Assembly (NCBI GenBank): GCA_018663485.1
Contig: JABJQI010000077.1
Coordinates: 1 to 8,754 of the forward strand
Direction of reading: 5' to 3'
Length of the DNA: 8,754 nucleotides
DNA from: Opitutia bacterium
GTDB taxonomy: Bacteria; Verrucomicrobiota; Verrucomicrobiia; Opitutales; Coraliomargaritaceae
The notes under the pieces were generated by a model, which did no database searches, was not told the DNA's origin, and saw nothing but the letters and a program-made list of their open reading frames with translations. Positions 6,288-8,754 of this stretch are shown piece after piece. A program made the position numbers and the translations under genes. The stretch's first letter is position 1. The number at the start of each line of letters is the position of its first letter.

Positions 6288-6866
6288 ATGAAAAAAACAT
6301 GTTTTCTTTTGCTGTCTACCGAGCTCTTCTTCGGAGCCTATGCATTTGCCGCGACTCCTGAGATTAAGCTTTCGGGGCGTAAGGATCGTGTGCTGTCATA
6401 TCAGATGCGTGAGCGTGTATTGGCTGTTGCAGAGTCTCATCTGAACCAAGTAAATGGAGGGTTTGGGACCAAAATTGAAGCGCTCGACAATCCATATGTC
6501 TTTAAAGAGGTGGTTGAATTTGTCCCTCGCGTGGCCGATCAGAAGTCCGATCTTATCGATGCTTCCGTGGTGTATGATGATGCCTCAATTCTTGCAGTGA
6601 TCGGGCTCAACTTGGCGAAGCAAGTGAGCGGTACGCTCGCTCGCGGCACTACGCATTATCTTCAGCTGCAGGGCGGTGGCATGCTTAAGTCCGGCGCCAG
6701 TTTCCCCGCAAAAATACCGCAGGTCGCGGGGCAGTCATTCATCGTCACCCTGATGAATGTGAATTCCCGTGGTTATACCTTGAGAATGGGTGATGCCAGT
6801 TTGGCGCTGCCATTCGATACTGCATCCAGCGTCTCTGTTGGTGTGACCAAAGATTCCACTCAGTAA
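6288..6866 (+). CDS. Exported periplasmic protein in the PilP position, family not recognised
   Basis: I do not recognise this family. From the ATG at 6288 it has 192 residues with a signal peptide MKKTCFLLLSTELFFGAYAFA, cleaved near A21 or A22; a glutamate at position 12 in the hydrophobic core is unusual. There is no lipobox cysteine, unlike PilP, which is a lipoprotein. The mature part has a mixed segment (TPEIKLSGRKDR... NPYVFKEVVEFVPR) and a beta-rich C-terminal half (about 95-190) where small-barrel behaviour is plausible (GTTHYLQLQGGG, SFIVTLMNVNSRGYTLRMGDASLALPF). Its site between pilO-like and pilQ-like genes suggests it links the inner-membrane complex to the secretin, as PilP or GspC does. 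An alternative TTG at 6273 overlaps the upstream stop (TTGA) and would add five residues; ATG is preferred because it gives a cleaner signal peptide. Confidence 0.72.
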   Translation: MKKTCFLLLSTELFFGAYAFAATPEIKLSGRKDRVLSYQMRERVLAVAESHLNQVNGGFGTKIEALDNPYVFKEVVEFVPRVADQKSDLIDASVVYDDASILAVIGLNLAKQVSGTLARGTTHYLQLQGGGMLKSGASFPAKIPQVAGQSFIVTLMNVNSRGYTLRMGDASLALPFDTASSVSVGVTKDSTQ

Positions 6867-6885
6867 GCCGCGACTTCATTTGATT

Positions 6886-6891
6886 TATATT
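6886..6891 (+). promoter_or_regulatory. Possible internal promoter -10 before the secretin gene
   Basis: The 72-nt gap between the PilP-slot gene and the secretin gene contains TATATT (6886-6891) in an AT-rich run. It has no recognisable -35 and no terminator-like hairpin. It could give the secretin extra transcription, but simple operon read-through is equally possible. Confidence 0.2.
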
Positions 6892-6938
6892 ATAGCAATA
6901 AATTTTAGCTCATCTCGTTCACTCAATCCTCCTGCCTT

Positions 6939-8754
6939 ATGAAAAAGCACAACCTTATCTCTTTAATGCTCCTTGCACCAATCGCCCTGTGGGCGCAACT
7001 GGTGGAGGTGGAACCCGTGCAGAGCGACATCGATTTATTTGATGTGGTGATCATCGAGGATGTGGCCGAACCGATCGAATCCAGCCGCGCGGAACCGGCA
7101 ATGGTCTTAGCTCCAAAGCCGATCGATGGCGCGAACACGCCCCGAGTAGTTGCTGGCGAGGCACCCGACCCCGCCGCAGCGGTCGCACTGAGCGGCTTCG
7201 GAGACATTGCAGCAGTCAGGGCCGACGAAGCAGCTGCGCCGCAGCCGTCAACTGTGCTGGCCGAGACTAAAACGACGCTGGATGGTGTAGGTGAAGTCGT
7301 TGAGATTCTAGCTGCGCCGACTGCAGGTGTCGTGGTGGATGTGAAGGCAGCTGAGATCCTTGATGTGCCGACCACTGCACTGCCGAGCACTTCCGAAGTG
7401 CTGCTGGAGTTGCCAGGCCAAGAAACATCAAGCCTGGGTTCGGTGGCGATGGCTGAAGAAGATACCATCTCAGTTGATTTTCCAGATGAGGAAGTCCGTA
7501 CGATTCTGCGTAATGTGGCCGACTTGTTTGATTTAAATTTGGTGATTCCTGATACCTTGCAAGGACGAACTTCTGTTAAGCTTCGCAATATTACTTGGCG
7601 CCAAGTGTTTGAGGTCGCGTTAGAGCCATTGGGTTTTACCTATGTTGAGGATCGTAATATCATTCGGATTAAGAGTATTGCAGACCTGACTACAGAGCTA
7701 GTGGATACCCGTGTCTTTATTCTCAACTACGCTCAAGCCGATTCGATTCAAGGCTCGATCTCACCACTGATCGATGCCGCTGCTGGAGGCAAGATTCAGA
7801 TCGATGTTCGCAGCAATGCACTGGTGATTACCGAGCGCCCGTCGCGGATGAATCGGATCCAAGAGGTGATTAATACTTTGGACCGTGCGACGGATCAGGT
7901 GATGATCGAATCGAAATTCATCGAAGTTTCGAATGGCGACTTGTCCGATATCGGTGTCGATTGGGCTTATCTGAATGAAAATGCCGGCGATCTGCTCGGT
8001 GGCAGTGGTGCGGGCTCGGGTAACCCTGGCTTCAGCCCTCACCCGTATGATCTTGATTCGAAGACTATCCCTACCCCCAATGGTAGCGTGTTTGCTGGTG
8101 TTGATTCTTACGCCAATGGTTTGGCTAACATCGCTGCAGGTGGCGCCTCCGGTGGCCTGGTTGCGGTCTTTTCCAGTTCTCAGTTCGCTGCGACCTTAAC
8201 TGCGATTCAAACTGAAAACCGTTCGAAGCTAGTCTCCAATCCGACTGTGGTAGTGATGAATAATCAACAAGCGGTCTTTCAGGTAGGCGAAGATTACCCG
8301 ATTCGTGAGTTCTCGGTCAACGATGAGACAGGGCAATTGGAAACTGGTGAAATTGACTATCGTTTTGTTGGGATCGAGCTGGATGTGACGCCTTCCGTGA
8401 ATGCGGCCGGTATGATCACACTGGATGTACACCCGGTCGTGAGTGCGCTCGGTGACACAGTGCCAATCAACGTTGGCGGAGCCATTCTGGAAGATCGGAT
8501 ATTCAAAAAGCGTGATGCGAAGACTCAGGTGACGATTAAGGATGGCTATACGATTGCACTGGGTGGATTGACTGCGGAGACTGAGGACAATGATTCGACA
8601 AAAATTCCGTTGTTGGGAGATCTGCCTTTGTTAGGTCAGCTATTTCGCAGTGATGTGTCTAATGAGGCTTCGACCAATCTAATCATTTTCCTTACCGCCA
8701 AAACGTTGAACCCAGACGGCAGCACCTACGCGGACGTGATTGATCCACGGAAGA
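6939..8754 (+). CDS. pilQ: PilQ/GspD-family outer-membrane secretin, C-terminus cut by window edge
   Basis: The frame is open from ATG 6939 to the right edge (605 codons plus one base). Residues 1-19 are a signal peptide (MKKHNLISLMLLAPIALWA). Residues 20-170 are low-complexity, rich in Ala, Val, Glu, Asp and Pro, and probably disordered. Residues 176-248 form an STN/N0-type domain (ISVDFPDEEVRTILRNVADL ... GFTYVEDRNIIRI). Residues 255-330 form the N1 secretin short domain (VFILNYAQADSIQGSISPLI ... NALVITERPSRMNRIQEVI). The secretin channel domain runs from about 335, with TENRSKLVSNPTVVVMNNQQ, VGEDYPI, and the signature VTIKDGYTIALGGL (531-544) followed by IPLLGDLPLLGQLF (556-569) and NLIIFLTA (580-587). 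It forms the multimeric outer-membrane gate for the pilus. No AMIN domains are present, unlike proteobacterial PilQ. The start has no SD. GspD is the alternative name; the PilM-O neighbours favour PilQ. Confidence 0.93.
   Translation, partial: MKKHNLISLMLLAPIALWAQLVEVEPVQSDIDLFDVVIIEDVAEPIESSRAEPAMVLAPKPIDGANTPRVVAGEAPDPAAAVALSGFGDIAAVRADEAAAPQPSTVLAETKTTLDGVGEVVEILAAPTAGVVVDVKAAEILDVPTTALPSTSEVLLELPGQETSSLGSVAMAEEDTISVDFPDEEVRTILRNVADLFDLNLVIPDTLQGRTSVKLRNITWRQVFEVALEPLGFTYVEDRNIIRIKSIADLTTELVDTRVFILNYAQADSIQGSISPLIDAAAGGKIQIDVRSNALVITERPSRMNRIQEVINTLDRATDQVMIESKFIEVSNGDLSDIGVDWAYLNENAGDLLGGSGAGSGNPGFSPHPYDLDSKTIPTPNGSVFAGVDSYANGLANIAAGGASGGLVAVFSSSQFAATLTAIQTENRSKLVSNPTVVVMNNQQAVFQVGEDYPIREFSVNDETGQLETGEIDYRFVGIELDVTPSVNAAGMITLDVHPVVSALGDTVPINVGGAILEDRIFKKRDAKTQVTIKDGYTIALGGLTAETEDNDSTKIPLLGDLPLLGQLFRSDVSNEASTNLIIFLTAKTLNPDGSTYADVIDPRK

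Noticed and set aside
6923..7588. 221-codon open frame on the minus strand
   Set aside because: It lies opposite the low-complexity part of the secretin gene, encodes a Ser/Ala/Thr-rich repetitive product with no domain, and the plus-strand frame has a signal peptide and clear secretin domains.
7975..8199. 74-codon plus-strand frame inside the secretin
   Set aside because: Out-of-frame shadow within the well-conserved secretin channel domain.

Overview
The window looks like a piece of chromosome from a verrucomicrobial bacterium, probably an Opitutae/Puniceicoccales-type lineage or an uncultured relative. This is inferred from three things: a pilM-N-O-x-Q block laid out like the Akkermansia Amuc_1098-1102 pilus locus, a free-standing COX24/bS22-type micro-ribosomal protein, and first-gene start codons that lack Shine-Dalgarno (SD) sequences. 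No taxonomic search was possible.

Layout. Bases 1-338 hold the C-terminal end of an outer-membrane porin (OprO/OprP type), closed by a strong intrinsic terminator. Bases 622-1283 are a two-gene type II toxin-antitoxin module, with a VapB-like ribbon-helix-helix antitoxin and a VapC-like PIN-domain RNase. About 1370-1766 is the RNase P RNA gene (rnpB). Then come rpsT (ribosomal protein S20, 2044-2301) with its terminator, a divergent RluA-family pseudouridine synthase (2383-3225), and a 31-codon basic COX24_C/bS22-like gene (3321-3416) with a terminator. So 1370-3416 is largely an RNA-processing and ribosome cluster, and a toxic RNase sits just upstream of it.

Bases 3493-4001 are non-coding. 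They carry two inverted repeats and AT-rich promoter-like sequence, and serve as the leader of the final operon. From 4002 to the window end is a co-oriented, tightly overlapping type IV pilus/type II secretion-like assembly operon. It encodes a PilM-like cytoplasmic actin-fold protein, PilN-like and PilO-like bitopic inner-membrane proteins, a secreted periplasmic protein of unknown family in the PilP position, and a PilQ/GspD-family secretin that runs off the right edge. The first three junctions are 4-nt overlaps (or close to it), which suggests translational coupling. The products would form the cytoplasm-to-outer-membrane alignment complex that feeds pilin or secreted fibres through the secretin.

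No CRISPR array, insertion sequence, prophage gene or tRNA was seen. The most notable points are the degenerate nucleotide motifs of PilM, the unrecognised PilP-slot protein, the AMIN-less secretin with a long low-complexity segment, the RNase P RNA whose P15 loop seems to lack the classical GGU, the altered catalytic motif of the RluA-like enzyme, and a consistent split between SD-less first genes and SD-bearing internal genes.
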